Positions 49,501-60,429 of a stretch of DNA of 64,000 bases are shown one piece after another. Under the pieces are notes generated by a model, which was given only the letters and a program-made list of their open reading frames with translations, was not told the origin of the DNA and did no database searches. This stretch comes from Planococcus citri (taxonomy: Eukaryota; Arthropoda; Insecta; Hemiptera; Pseudococcidae). The number at the start of each line of letters is the position of its first letter. Within the stretch, counting starts at the first letter, position 1. The position numbers and the translations under genes are program-made. The stretch lies in contig NC_088681.1 of assembly GCF_950023065.1 (NCBI RefSeq), forward strand, positions 60,918,836-60,982,835, given 5' to 3'.

Positions 49501-52500
49501 ATGCGAAAACTTGCTCAGCGAATTAAAAAATCCAGGGAGGTTGCTGCCAAAAGGAAAGCTCAAAGCTCGGTATGTTAATTTTATATTTATTCAGTACATA
49601 TTAACTTCTTACTGCTTTTTCGTCAGTTCATTGATAAGGAAAGAAGGGAAGGCGAGAGAGTGGCAGTGAAACGTCCACCATCAAGAGTAGATTGAGATTT
49701 ATTAAGCCATTTTCCCACATGTAGACATTATAGCTAAACTATCGGTAGGTAGAATAACTCAGCTGCAGGTCCCATAAATCATAATCAATTCAGGTATTCC
49801 ACCAGTCATAAGCTCATAACTGTGCCATACATTTCGATTCGTGTAACACCTACCAAATAGGTCTATATCTACCTATGTACGTACAATACATCATAAAAAC
49901 ATTACACATGTACCTATTCATCCATCAGGTCACATCACCCAACAACCGTTCAAAAAAACCTGACATAACTTCATTCAAATTACCATCATCCATATCCACA
50001 AACTCCTCTAACCAGACAACCCCTCGAGACGAAGGTGGAAAATCCCCCAAGAAACCGTCTCGATTCGATGAGAACTTCATGAAAAAGAGACATCACAAGA
50101 ATACCAAGTATTTGATGGAGCTTGTATTGCTACAAGCTGCCACGAGAGCCGCCCACGATCAGGGTATCTTGTCGCTGATACAATCTTTCAAGCAGGTCAA
50201 TAAACAGTACAGGCTTAGGTACAAAAAGAATAAAATATTATCGGAGAATTCGCCAATACCGGGACTTATTCGTAAATATTGCAAACTCAAGTATAACCTC
50301 GAGGATATCTCGTCAGCGGTAAAATTTGTGAAGCTATTGGCCGAGTTGGGTGTCAGCGGGGTCAGGTTAGTTCCGAAAAAGAAATTTGCTTTCATAAATT
50401 GTCTTCCATATTGATCGATCACTGATTTGTCAAATGTAATCAATTCTTTCGTTCACGAATAGAATAGAAAATTCTCGTTTTATCGATACGAATGCCTTGG
50501 AGAGGATTTTCAACACGGCTCAGAAAGACATATCGAAAAAAATGGCAATAATTTTTGACGACGTAATTAATGTCAAACATTACCAAAAATTTGGTTCCGT
50601 TATGGACGAGAAATATGCTCGAAATCTTATGGATGCTGTGAAAAAGATCAATTTCCAGAAATTAGTTTCTAAGAAAAGTAAAGAAACCTCAATTTCTCTT
50701 TTCTGGTTTGAATTTATCCGCAGCTTTGAAAATGATTAAATAATTACCTGTTATTACAGAAATGTGGCCACGTACCTGGAGAAATATAGCTTCCTCGGAT
50801 AAATCGCGTCCTTTCGTTCCCAAATATATGATTCCAGAGGATAATAAATCCGATTCTTATAATTTCAAGGTGAAATCTACCAAGGAACTGGGTAAAATTG
50901 GGATTTTCCTGGAACAATACAAAAATAATAATTTCAAATTAATTTTCAGATCGCTACTTCAATGATGTTGGTTAATCCTCACGGATTCCCGATAATTGTA
51001 TCACCTTATAGTCGTGTGAAAGCTCATATTAAATCTCTACCAAATGCAGATAATTCGTCTATGGATGACATTTGCAGTAGAGGGAAGTTCTGCATCCATA
51101 GGAAAAAATTCATCAGGCAGTTGGTTTTATTCAGACTCATCACAGCTGGTAGTAGATAATTTGTCAATAAATTAGCCAATAATTCAACTAAAGCTAGATA
51201 CCCATACGTTTCTCCAACGGAATTGAAATTCTTGAGGGGGGGGGGGTGTTGAACGAACGCTACAAAACACGACCACCACAAACACTTCATGATGCTCAAT
51301 TGACAACTTTCGGCCAAGTTCGGGTGTTCTCGGGATTATTCGAATTTAAGTAGGTGGGATCAAACCTTAGGTACAATTTTTTGAGAAAGATGATATTTTG
51401 AAAATGTTTATTAGTGGTCTAAATGCAAACTGTAAGATTGAAACCGGTTCAATGGTTATCAAATTTGTAACAAATTATGCCTTTGAAAATGAAAACTTGA
51501 AAAAATGGCAAAAAATTGGTAGAAGAATTGAAAATTTTCATAGCTACTATGCACATATTTTGTATTGATTTGATTTGAAAACCGGTTCACAATTCCTGAA
51601 ACCAGTTTAGTAGTTTCCAAATTGCTATAAAAAATTGCTTTAAAAAAAATCCCATGAAAAATTTGTCAGGTTTTTTCATGGTCTCAGTTGTGAAACCGGT
51701 TCAGAGATTCTCATAATCATTTCCAGGATGAAAAATATTTGCAAAAAAATTGTAGAACGTTAAAAATTCAACTGTATTTAGTTTACTCATTTTTGGAAAG
51801 TCAATCTAAGTTTTCAAGTAGCATTGACTCAATAATTGGTTGTTTTTTCAAACTGGTTTCATGAATTTCAAAATTGTTCCTCTAAATGAAAACTAAATAA
51901 AATATCGACCAAGAATTTGTAAAAGAGTAAAAATTCATTAATTGTTCTTGATTGGCACGATTTTTGAAAACGGTTCAGGGTTCCAAAACCGAATTATTTC
52001 AGTGGTGGAATTGCTTCTTGCAACTGGTTCAGTGTGGTTCTCAAATGGTGACAATTGGCAAATAGTTCTTTGCAGAATAAAATTTTGAAAAAATATGCAT
52101 AAAAAATTTGTGATGCGCAAAAAATGTATCTCTTTCTTTATTGGCTTGGGTAATTTTGAAACCGGTTCAGTGGTTCTCAAACTCTCTAAAATGTAATTAC
52201 AAGACCTAGAATTCATTTGTTTTTAATCAAATCATTTCTCATACCAGTTTTGGATTCTCGAATCATGTTTTTTCAATAATTTAGGCTCTTGAAACCAGTT
52301 CAGTGGTTCCTAAAATAATTCCTCTAAAAATAAAAATTTGTTAAAATATCTTCAAAAAAATCCTGGAAGCATTAAAAATTGATTTGTTCACAGTTGACTT
52401 GTTTTTGAAACAAATTCAGAATTTAAAAATAATTGAATCATTCTTTCAAAGAATAATTTTTTTTTTGAAACCAGATCAGTGGTTCTAAAATTGTTTGAAA

Positions 52501-55159
52501 ACTTGAGATGAATAATATTAACGAAACATTTTTCTGAATGATATTAATAAATTATGAATTTTGAGAAACCGGTTCAGTGCTCTCAAACTGCATTCTTTTG
52601 ATTACCTATTGATTTTATTTTGGAAATCAATTCAGTGATTCTCAAACTATGACTAGAAATTCCTCCAAAAATTACAAATTGAAATAACATTTTTTAAAAA
52701 CCAGTTCAGGGTTCCCAAACATTTATTCAATGGTTGTTGTTTAAACGAAGCAGTTCAATGGTTCTCAAATTGCGACAAAAAGTTTCTTCAAAAGCAGAGT
52801 TTAGAAAAATACCCTATTTTTAAAAATTTATAGAGCACCAGAAATTTTTCTGTTTTTTGTTGAATTATCCACTTTGAAAACCAGCCCAATTGTTCTTAAA
52901 TTTTGTTTCTAAAATTACTTTAAAAATGATAACTCGAATAATAATTTCCACAAAAAAAAATTGCAAAGCACCAAAAATATTTCAGTGGATTTCAAATTGC
53001 GACCAATAATTCCTCCTAACTTGAAAACTTGGGAAAATATTCACAAAAAATTCTCAAAGCACAGTAATTCTGAAACTTGCATTTCTTCATATTACTGAAG
53101 CTTATTCAGTGGTTCCCAAATTGAGATCAGTAATTCTTTTGGAAACCGTAAACTATAGTTAAGTGGTTTCCAAGCTATATAATCAATAGGTAATTGTCCT
53201 CAAAAGTGAAAAGTTGGGAAAATATTCACAAAACATTCGAGAAGCACTAAAAAATTATCCATGTCTTATCAATTCATTTTTGAAATCGGTTTGTGGCTCA
53301 GTGGTTTTCAATCATGGAAAATTACAACTCTAAACCTAATTAAAAATCAACAAAAATTTGAAAAAATTTTGTAGGGCACAAAAAATTGTCTTATTTTTAT
53401 TGATTCTTTTTTGAGCTCGTTTCAGTGGTTCACAAATTGTGACCAATAATTCCTCTTGAACTGAAAACTTGGGAAAATGTTTACCAAAAATTTGGGAAGC
53501 ACTGGGAAATTCCAACTCAGGATTACCAATGATTTGTTTTCTAAAACCGGATCAGTCAATCCCAAATATTTTGACCGATGATTTTTCTGAAAAGTCATAA
53601 TAAACAGGTTCAGTGGTTTCCAAAATGTAGTCTTACAAAAAATTTTTCCAAAACTACAGAAACGATCCAAAAACCAAAACAAAATTAAAAAATTGAAGAA
53701 AAAAACTTTTAAAATGAGAAAAATGAAGAAAAAACTGAAGAAAAATGAAGAAAAAAATGAAGAAAAATGAAAAAACAGAATAATGTGAAAATTAAAAAAA
53801 GAAAAAAAATTTGAAAAATAATAAAAAGAAAAAAAAATAATATTAAAATTTAAAAAATAAGGAAAATATGAAAAATATGAAAAATAATAAAAATAAAGAA
53901 AATAATGAAGAAAAAAATTTTTAAAAATTAAAAAAAATAAAGAAAAAAATGAAGAAAAATTTTTAAAAAATTAAAAAAACTAAAATGAGAAAAAAAAGGA
54001 AGAAGAAAACGGGTTGCTGATTTATCAGCTATTAAGGGGGGGGGGGCTCATATTTGACCGTTTTTCGTCACTACACAAATAATTTTTCCAAAAATAAAGA
54101 TCCAAAAACCATCAAAACTTCAAAACTTTTATGGAGCGTTGTATAATCAGCACTTTTTTGTTCATTATTACTCATACTTCATTTCAGATGACAAAATAAC
54201 TTCTATAAGAGCCTTACGAAACAACATATTGCACTTGAATCGAGGTAACAAAGGTTTCGCTGCTTTCATCCATAAACTTCCTCCCTCCAAGGACAAAGTA
54301 CCAACGTCAACGGAGGATTTGACCATACAAGTATGTAATATACTTACCCACATTTCAATTTCCTTTTACTTCTCCAAATAATTCTCCTTCCTCGTCTCTC
54401 TCGATGAACAATTTACTCCAAACCAAACCCTTCTGCAGACTGAACTACCACCAGGTCTTTACTGCAACATAATCACAGGATATCCAGACCTAAAACGCGA
54501 CCAATGCAATCCTGGATCCGTTATCCAGGTCGACTTGAAAGGACAAGTCACCATCAAGAACCCAAACACCTACGAAAAAGGTGTACTGGCCATCGATATC
54601 TTGGTAAGATCAACCTCACAACATACTCGTATTCACATACCACACATAATTCGACATTCTTGTCGACTCATCAATCCTCTAAGCATTCTTTAAATCGCAA
54701 TTTTACGCTACATAGTCACGACTCAAGTACGTGGATATCGAAGCCAATGGTAAATACGTCTTTCAAACGAAACCATCGTCGCTGAAACGCGATAAAGGCC
54801 AAAATACCGGTTCGAATTTCAAACCTAGAGATCTAGATGACCTCCGAGACAATAAGTCGATTATTAATCCCACGTCAGCTTCGTCGTCGCCGCAGAGACC
54901 ATCGGATGTCACACTTGTAGCTCCAGCAGCAGCAGAAATACACACTCGCGACTTGGACGACGTTTTCAAGCACAGCAATGTTAAATTCAAATTCGATTTC
55001 AGCGATATAACTGATATAATCACCAAACCCTTCAAATACGCCAAACATATCATCGAAAAGTTCATCGATATGATAAAAGATGCCATCAAAGATATCACGG
55101 GGCATCGTCGTAAATACCCAAAAATTAAGTTCGATCATGGTTATGATTATCGTTATTGA
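40598..55159 (+). CDS. Alpha-amylase-like membrane or secreted protein, probable pseudoenzyme
   Basis: Eleven exons join in phase (787 aa): 40598-40894, 41116-41258, 49419-49569, 49627-49686 (probable), 49929-50365, 50463-50677, 50760-50869, 50950-51148, 54188-54330, 54439-54603 and 54716-55159. A hydrophobic stretch (about 10-26) is a signal peptide or anchor. WPFRMVRKECE, GYTSVLVSS, GTIEEFASMIKSC and GIKVYV match the amylase N-terminal barrel. LAELGVSGVRIEN aligns with LIDLGVAGFRVDA, so the nucleophile Asp is Glu365. IFDDVIN aligns with xVQEVID, so the acid/base Glu is Asp396. FVPKYM replaces FVDNHD, losing the third Asp. CSRGKFCIHR, LNRGNKGFAAF, LPPGLYCNIITG and GVLAIDI match domain C. The B-domain Ca2+ region is replaced by a basic linker (about 165-290). 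A tail after 640 carries RDLDD twice. Glycoside hydrolysis is unlikely; the function is unknown. Confidence 0.85.
41259..43255 (+). other. Start of intron 2 of the amylase-like gene, no repeat family recognised
   Basis: AT-rich intron sequence with a GACGACGATGATAACGACGACGACG run at 41286-41311, A-runs, and no exon of matching phase. A minus-strand frame at 41482-41739 is open but unrecognised. Confidence 0.35.
43260..43885. repeat. AAATTACC(G/A)xAAATTACC minisatellite, left part
   Basis: Units of about 13-14 bp of the form TAAATTACCAAAAATTACTG repeat dozens of times with substitutions. The array is cut by the hAT element at 43886 and resumes at 46941. Confidence 0.9.
44244..45569. mobile_element. 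Nested element with CCCGTGTAGAAAAAAC ends
   Basis: 44244-44259 and 45554-45569 are perfect 16-bp inverted ends. Subterminal sequence has many TTTACCA(C/T)TGGTTTACC-like palindromes at 44260-44590 and GGTATACCA(G/T)TGG words at 45455-45550. It contains the tRNA-like sequence and has no coding capacity. A target duplication is not evident. Confidence 0.75.
45237..45325 (+). ncRNA. tRNA-like SINE head with pol III A and B boxes
   Basis: TAGCCTAGTTG (45242-45252) fits the A-box consensus TRGYNNARNNG, and GTTCGATCC (45294-45302) fits the B box GWTCRANNC. A run of seven T at 45320 could terminate pol III. The 5' and 3' ends do not pair into an acceptor stem and the anticodon arm is not convincing. 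A tRNA-derived SINE or decayed tRNA is likelier than a working tRNA. Confidence 0.6.
45690..46530 (+). mobile_element. Possible solo LTR or regulatory block inside the hAT element
   Basis: This stretch differs in texture from its surroundings. It has a CTCGCGGCCGCGAG palindrome (about 45716), then TTATATATACAAG with an initiator-like CTCACTTAG about 30 bp on, and AATAAATTC near 46432 followed by a T-rich tract. That promoter-plus-poly(A) arrangement is typical of an LTR, but I could not define TG...CA ends or a target duplication. Confidence 0.3.
46941..47640. repeat. AAATTACC minisatellite, right part
   Basis: Continuation of the array at 43260-43885 after the transposon, with the same AAATTACCAAAAATTAC units and occasional longer AATTGCTAAAGAAAATTATTG spacers occurring on both sides of the insertion. 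Confidence 0.9.
47680..48560. repeat. AATCGATT-rich degenerate satellite
   Basis: About seven units of roughly 110-120 bp share ATCGATTTATTTGCGATTTTC, (T/G)ATGATCGATTA, AAAATG(A/C)(A/T)xAATCAATTTTA and CTCAAAAATA. Identity decays along the array. The pattern lies in intron 2 of the amylase-like gene. Confidence 0.75.
48561..49418 (+). other. End of intron 2 of the amylase-like gene
   Basis: Non-repetitive AT-rich sequence. Frames at 48770-48982 and 49202-49435 are open but have no recognised domain; the second overlaps the acceptor CCACGCAG at 49411-49418. Confidence 0.4.
49627..49695 (+). other. Alternative exon with in-frame stop in the amylase-like gene
   Basis: After acceptor TCGTCAG the frame continues FIDKERREGERVAVKRPPSR, then VD and TGA at 49693-49695. 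If the weak donor GTAGAT at 49687 is used, 20 residues join in frame to the exon at 49929. If it is not used, the protein ends after about 219 residues. Skipping the exon also keeps the frame, since neighbours are phase 0. Three isoforms are therefore possible. Confidence 0.45.
51400..53680. repeat. Degenerate satellite built around AAACCGGTTCAGTGGTTCTCAAA
   Basis: A core like AACCGGTTCAGTGGTTCTC recurs about every 110-170 bp, followed by words such as CAATAATTCCTC, AAAACTTGGGAAAATATTCA and GAAGCACTAAAAATT. At least five copies keep a perfect AACCGGTT (51442, 51580, 51694, 52160, 52567). It fills most of intron 8 of the amylase-like gene. Confidence 0.75.
53681..54010. repeat. Purine-rich GAAAAAATGAAG simple repeat
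   Basis: About 330 bp almost entirely of A and G with scattered T on the plus strand, in words such as AAAAATGAAGAAAAA. It lies near the end of intron 8 and ends before a G-run at 54037-54046. Confidence 0.8.
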
Positions 55160-57295
55160 GTTCGAGTATTCTCTCGAGACACACATCCTGTTATATAAAT
55201 ATGACTTCAATTACGTAATTAGTACATAAATACCTGAGATACCTACCTAACTTTGCAGCCAAAAAAATTACACATTATATTCGACATGACTGGTTATTTT
55301 TCTTTTTCTTTCCAAGCGGGTTTTTCTTTCCAGTCATGCACGACGTGATTAAAATAATTCGAGAAAAAATTTTCTTCTTCCTTCTCCACATTAGCGAATT
55401 TTTTTACCCTCAAATTACTCGTTAGCTTAAAAAAGATTAATTTGGTAAATTTCTACGGAATTCATCACGTTCGTAGGCACCTATGTAATAATTTTTTCTA
55501 CCCTCCTGCCTCCTCCCCTCCCCTTCTGAGTTCATCAGGCACCAATATATCGCGCGATATAATTTATTACACGTGTAATAACATTATATTCGGCCGACCT
55601 TAATAATAGTCAGACTGTAACGATGTTCGTGTACAATATCCGCGTAATAATGTTTCGGTAGTCGATGAAGAAAAAAAAAAAATTCGAGAGAAAAAATTAC
55701 TTATGTAGCTATACACACGTTCCAAGTTATGATATTTAATGAAAGACTCGATTAATCGACAAATGAATAGGTTTGCTCGATCGTCTCTAAATATGTATTT
55801 AGCTATACGTTAAAGAGCTGCGTAGGAATACGTATAGCAAAGATAAACGCACCATAAGGCGAATTATAATAAGTTAATATTATAAATTTCACATAAAATT
55901 GACTAAATTACGCCCTGCGAGAACGCAATCGAATTCGTTTTAGTTCTTTTGACGAGAGCGACGCGGAAACCACTGGTGTGATAATAAACATACTTACCCT
56001 TGAGATGTGCTCGCATATCGGCTGGTTAAAGTTCAAGATCACTTCCTCAGGATACCCATATCCATTACCCACCGAGCAGACAAGTCCTTACCTCCTACAG
56101 ATCGTGAAAAATTCACTTGTCTATGTTTTTTAGAGGGAAAAATCCGCACTACGAGGTTTTTTTTTTGGTGGCTTGGCTGGTTATCAAAAAATCTAGCTTG
56201 TATAGCTTTGACACGATTAAAATATATATTAATAAAAATATCGTATCGCTAAATTAATATTATTAAGTATAAGCTACCGAATTTATTCCTTGTACATATA
56301 AACGATCCAGTTCACCGCGTTCTCGAAATACGAGTAAGAAGACCAACAACGTCTTCATCGTCATTGTAGATAAACCAGTTGGCGAAATGTCGTGCAAACT
56401 TCCACATAAGTAGGTTAACGATATTTTATGAGCGTAGAGTATGGTGTATGGTCATTAATTAATTATAGAAAAATTATAAATAAAATTTTGTCGTATTATT
56501 TACGAATAAACAGATTAAGTATAAATTATGCAATAACACAGTTCATATTTTGATGCAAAAAAAAAAGAGGTGGGTAGACGGAAAAAGAAAAACAAATCAT
56601 TCAAATTCAAATTTTTGTAGATATGTACAAGTATATCTAATTTTATCGCGAAACTTGAAAAATACCACGAATAAAAATTCTTTCGTCGACATTATATCTA
56701 GATGGGGATAGGTAAGTATAGAAAAAAACTTGAATACAAACATTATAAGCTGGTTCGGTAGAAAAATTGAGACCTTGGGGAAATGTCAAGGAACGTTATT
56801 ACACGAGATAATTATGTATATAAAACGATTAAATGAGAGTGAATTTTCACGTCGAAGTAGATTAAAGGCGCCAAAAATCTTTTAAGAGAGAATTTTCTTA
56901 CAACAAGATAAAAAGGGTGGTGGTTCATTTTGTTTCGACAATTTTATTTTACAAAAAACCAACTACCTAGGTAGGTTCATAATAATGCAAAAACAAAAAT
57001 AAAGTTGAAATCTGTGAAAGAAATGAAAAATAATTTCAATGGTTTTTCACCGCTCCCTCCCTTTCAAACACGTCTCAATATCAAGTTCTTCGAATGTCTA
57101 AAAAAATGTGTGCAAAATTCTCTGAGACATTTTAAAACTCACTCCAGAGAGAATATCAAAACTCCACGACAAAATTTGAAATAGTGCATCCCATTTGTCG
57201 AATTTTGGCGGATTTTTAAAAAAATAAATTGGGTTCATTTTTGTATATCGACGAAAAAAATTTAAAGTTGGTTAATGTAAAATATTGCATAAAAT
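55160..57295. other. Downstream region of the amylase-like gene
   Basis: No canonical AATAAA occurs in the first 180 bp after the stop; TATAAA at 55194 and CATAAA at 55226 are variants. Two perfect palindromes lie at 55546-55561 and 55564-55581. The rest is unique AT-rich sequence with TACGTA words. No gene is seen. Confidence 0.4.
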
Positions 57296-57299
57296 GAAA

Positions 57300-59190
57300 T
57301 ATTTCATTCATGAACGAATTAATTAATCTCTTGAAAAGAACCATTCGCGTACGAATAAATTCATTCTTAACGAATCATTCGCACACGAACATTCATTCAT
57401 TATTGAAGCGATTCATTCGCGAATAAATTTACCAAAAATTATCCAATTCGTTCGTGAATGATTTACCAAAAATTAAATGAATAAATCGATTCGTACGAGA
57501 ATGATTCACGAACGAGTCACTTAAACAAACTGATTCGTTCGCGAACGAGTCACTTAGATGAATCAATTCATTTGCAAACGAGCCACTTGAACGAATCAAT
57601 TCGTTCGCGAATGATTTACTCAAACACATCAATTTATTCGCGAATGATTCATCAAAAATTATTCAATTCATTTGCGAACGAGCCATTTGGACGAATCAAT
57701 TCGTTCGCGAATGATTTACTTAAACACATCAATTTATTCACGAATGATTCATCAAAAATTATTCAATTCGTTTGCAATGGTTCATCAAAAATTATTCAAT
57801 TCGTTCGCGAATGATTCATCAAAAATGAAATGAATGAATCGATTCGTTCACGAATGAGTCACTTAAACGAACTGATTCGTTCGCCAATGAGTCACTTAGA
57901 CGAATCAATTCATTCGCGAACGACTCACTTCGACAAATCAATTCGTTCGCGAATGATTCACTTGAACAAATCAATTCGTTCGCGAATGGTTCACTTGAAC
58001 AAATCAATTCGTTCGCGAATGATTCACTTGAACAAATCAATTTGTTCGCGAATGATTCACCAAAAATGATTCAATTCGTTCGCAAATGGTTCGGAAAAAT
58101 TACTTAATTCGTTCGCGAATGATTCATCAAAAATTATCGATTTTATTCGCGAATGATTCATCATCAGTAATTCAATTTGTTCGTGAATGATTCACCAAAA
58201 ATGAAATAAACGAATCGATTCGTTTGCGAACAAGTCACTCAAACAAATCATTCCGTTCGCGAATGGTTCGCCAAAAATGATTCAATTCGTTCGCAAATGA
58301 TTCTCCAAAAATTATTCAACTCGTTCGCGAATGATTCATCAAAAATTATGTAATTCATTCGTGAATGATTCACCAAAAATGAAATAAACGAATCGATTCG
58401 TTCGGAAACAAGTCACTCAAACAAATCATTCCGTTCGCGAATGGTTCGCCAAAAATGATTCAATTCGTTCGCAAATGATTCTCCAAAAATTATTCAACTC
58501 GTTCGCGAATGATTCATCAAAAATTATGTAATTCATTCATGAATGATTCACCAAAAATGAAATGAATGAATCGATTCATTCACGAACGAGTCACTTGAAC
58601 GAATCAATTCGTCCGCAAATGATTCACCAAAAATTATTGAATTCGTTCGCGAATGATTCATCAAAAATTATCTAATTCGTTCGTGAATGGTTCACCAAAA
58701 ATCAAATAAGCGAATTGATTCGTTCACGAACGAGTCACTTGAACAAATCATTTCGTTCGCGAATGATTCAACCAAAAACGATTCAATTCGTTCGCAAATG
58801 ATTCGCCAAAATTTATTCAATTCGTTCGCAAATGATTCCTCAAAATTGATATGAATGAATCGATTCATTCACGAACGAGTCACATGAACGAACAGATTCT
58901 GTCACGAACGAGCCACGATGACCGAATCAATTCGTTCGTGAATGATTCACCAAAAATGATATGAATGAATCGATGCATTCATCGTACGAGCCACTTGAAC
59001 GAATCAATTCGTTCACGACGAATAATTCACTTAAACAAATCAATTCGTTCGTGAATGATTCATTTAAACAAATCAATTCGTTCGCGAATGATTAACCAAT
59101 AATGATTCAATTTGTACGCGAATGATTCACTCAGAAATCAATCAATTTCTATACAAATGTTTCAAAAAAAAAAAATGAATCAATTCGTTC
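57300..59190. repeat. TTCGCGAA-palindrome satellite, second array
   Basis: The same family as in amnionless intron 3 but read on the opposite strand: here ATTCGTTCGCGAATGATTCA and CACCAAAAAT; there TTTTTGGTGAATCATTCG. Units are about 30-60 bp, with longer duplications such as a 178-bp period at 58203/58381. Frames across it encode SFANELI-type peptide repeats on the minus strand, which are artefacts of the repeat. Confidence 0.9.
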
Positions 59191-59459
59191 GTAAAAATTG
59201 TTTATTCGACGAAAAGTCATTCTTCTCAAGCTTATTACGCGTGAGTGTTTTTTTTTTTTAAACTGTAAACTCTTGGATTTAATTCATATTCACCAGAAAA
59301 GTACCTTTTGAGTTTTCGATTCTCCCCCTCCCCTCCCTCCACCATCACAATGAAAAAGTAAAACTTGGTCCCTCTTAAAGAATACAAACTACCTTGATTT
59401 TTCTAGTTTTATTTTTGTAATTGAACGAGTTGAACTAGTCAATATTTTTATACTAGAGG

Positions 59460-60420
59460 GGGGGGGGGCTTGAGGGAACAGGGGATTGATTTCAGCAGTT
59501 ATTGGGCACTTTCGGCGTTCATTGCCAATTTCCATAATGAAAATTGAACATCAAAGGTTTCTCTTGAAAAAAGATCTAGAAGTATTTTTCTCAATGAAGA
59601 AAAATTTTCAAATAATTTGTACCTTCAGACATCAACTTTTGGTATTTTTCAACTTGGAAGTTTCATACAAGAAGATCATCATTATTTAGAGGGCCATGGG
59701 AGAGTTTTCTTGAAAATGTGGTTGTTTAAATTTAAAGTATACTTTACCTAAAAATAAAACATTTTCAAAAAATTTGTACAGATATCAATTTTTAATGTTT
59801 GTGTTGAATTTTTTCGACTTTTAGGGGATTTACAGTATATGTTTAAGGAAACCATCATCAGTTGGGAGACCGCGGAAGAACGTTTTTCTTTAAAAGGTGC
59901 TTATTTAGAAAGATTCTGCCCATATAAATGAAAAATTTTCAAACAATTTCCACAAACATCAATTTTTCATCTTTTTTTATTTTTCCCAAATTGGGGGGGG
60001 GAGGGGCCTCATACAAGAGAACCAACATCATTTGGGGGTCCAACAAAATTTTTTTCTTGAAAATAGGGTTATATAGAACAACAATTTTAATGTGAAAAAA
60101 TGTCTGATTTTGATTTATTCTAATTTTTTTTCAACTTTGAGGGGTGGGGGGAGGCTACTTTTCAAGGAGCCAACATGGTTTGATGGGTCGAGAAAAGTTA
60201 TTTTTTGAAAAGGGGATTATTTAGAAAAATTCTGATGCAGAAACAAAGAATTTTGAGAAATGACTTTTTCGTAATTTTTTTCAGGTGGAGGGGGGAGGGA
60301 CTACACCAGCATTACTATTTTGCAGATGGAGAAAAATGAAAAATTATTTTCTCACCCGAAGTAGCAAATTGGGGAGGGGGAAGAGGTAGAAAATGTCAAC
60401 TTTTCCAAATTAGATGCACA
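59460..60420. repeat. Degenerate repeat with G-runs, about five units
   Basis: Units of about 130-200 bp share a G-rich GGGGGGAGGG(G/A)C stretch, (A/C)CAACAT(C/G), TTTTCTTGAAAA, TTATTTAGAAAAATTCTG and CATCAATTTT. Copies start near 59460, 59690, 59860, 60000 and 60140. Strongly diverged. Confidence 0.55.
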
Positions 60421-60429
60421 CTAAATTGT

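Noticed and set aside
50870..50949. Exon read-through (frame continues to 50965) or donor at CTGGTAAAATTG
   Set aside because: Using AAG|GTGAAA keeps the frame into IATSMMLVNPHG, which matches amylase; the other donor shifts the frame into an early stop.
57429..58040. Minus-strand frames encoding SFANELI-type peptide repeats
   Set aside because: They follow exactly the TTCGCGAA satellite period and appear on both strands; this is repeat DNA, not a repeat protein.
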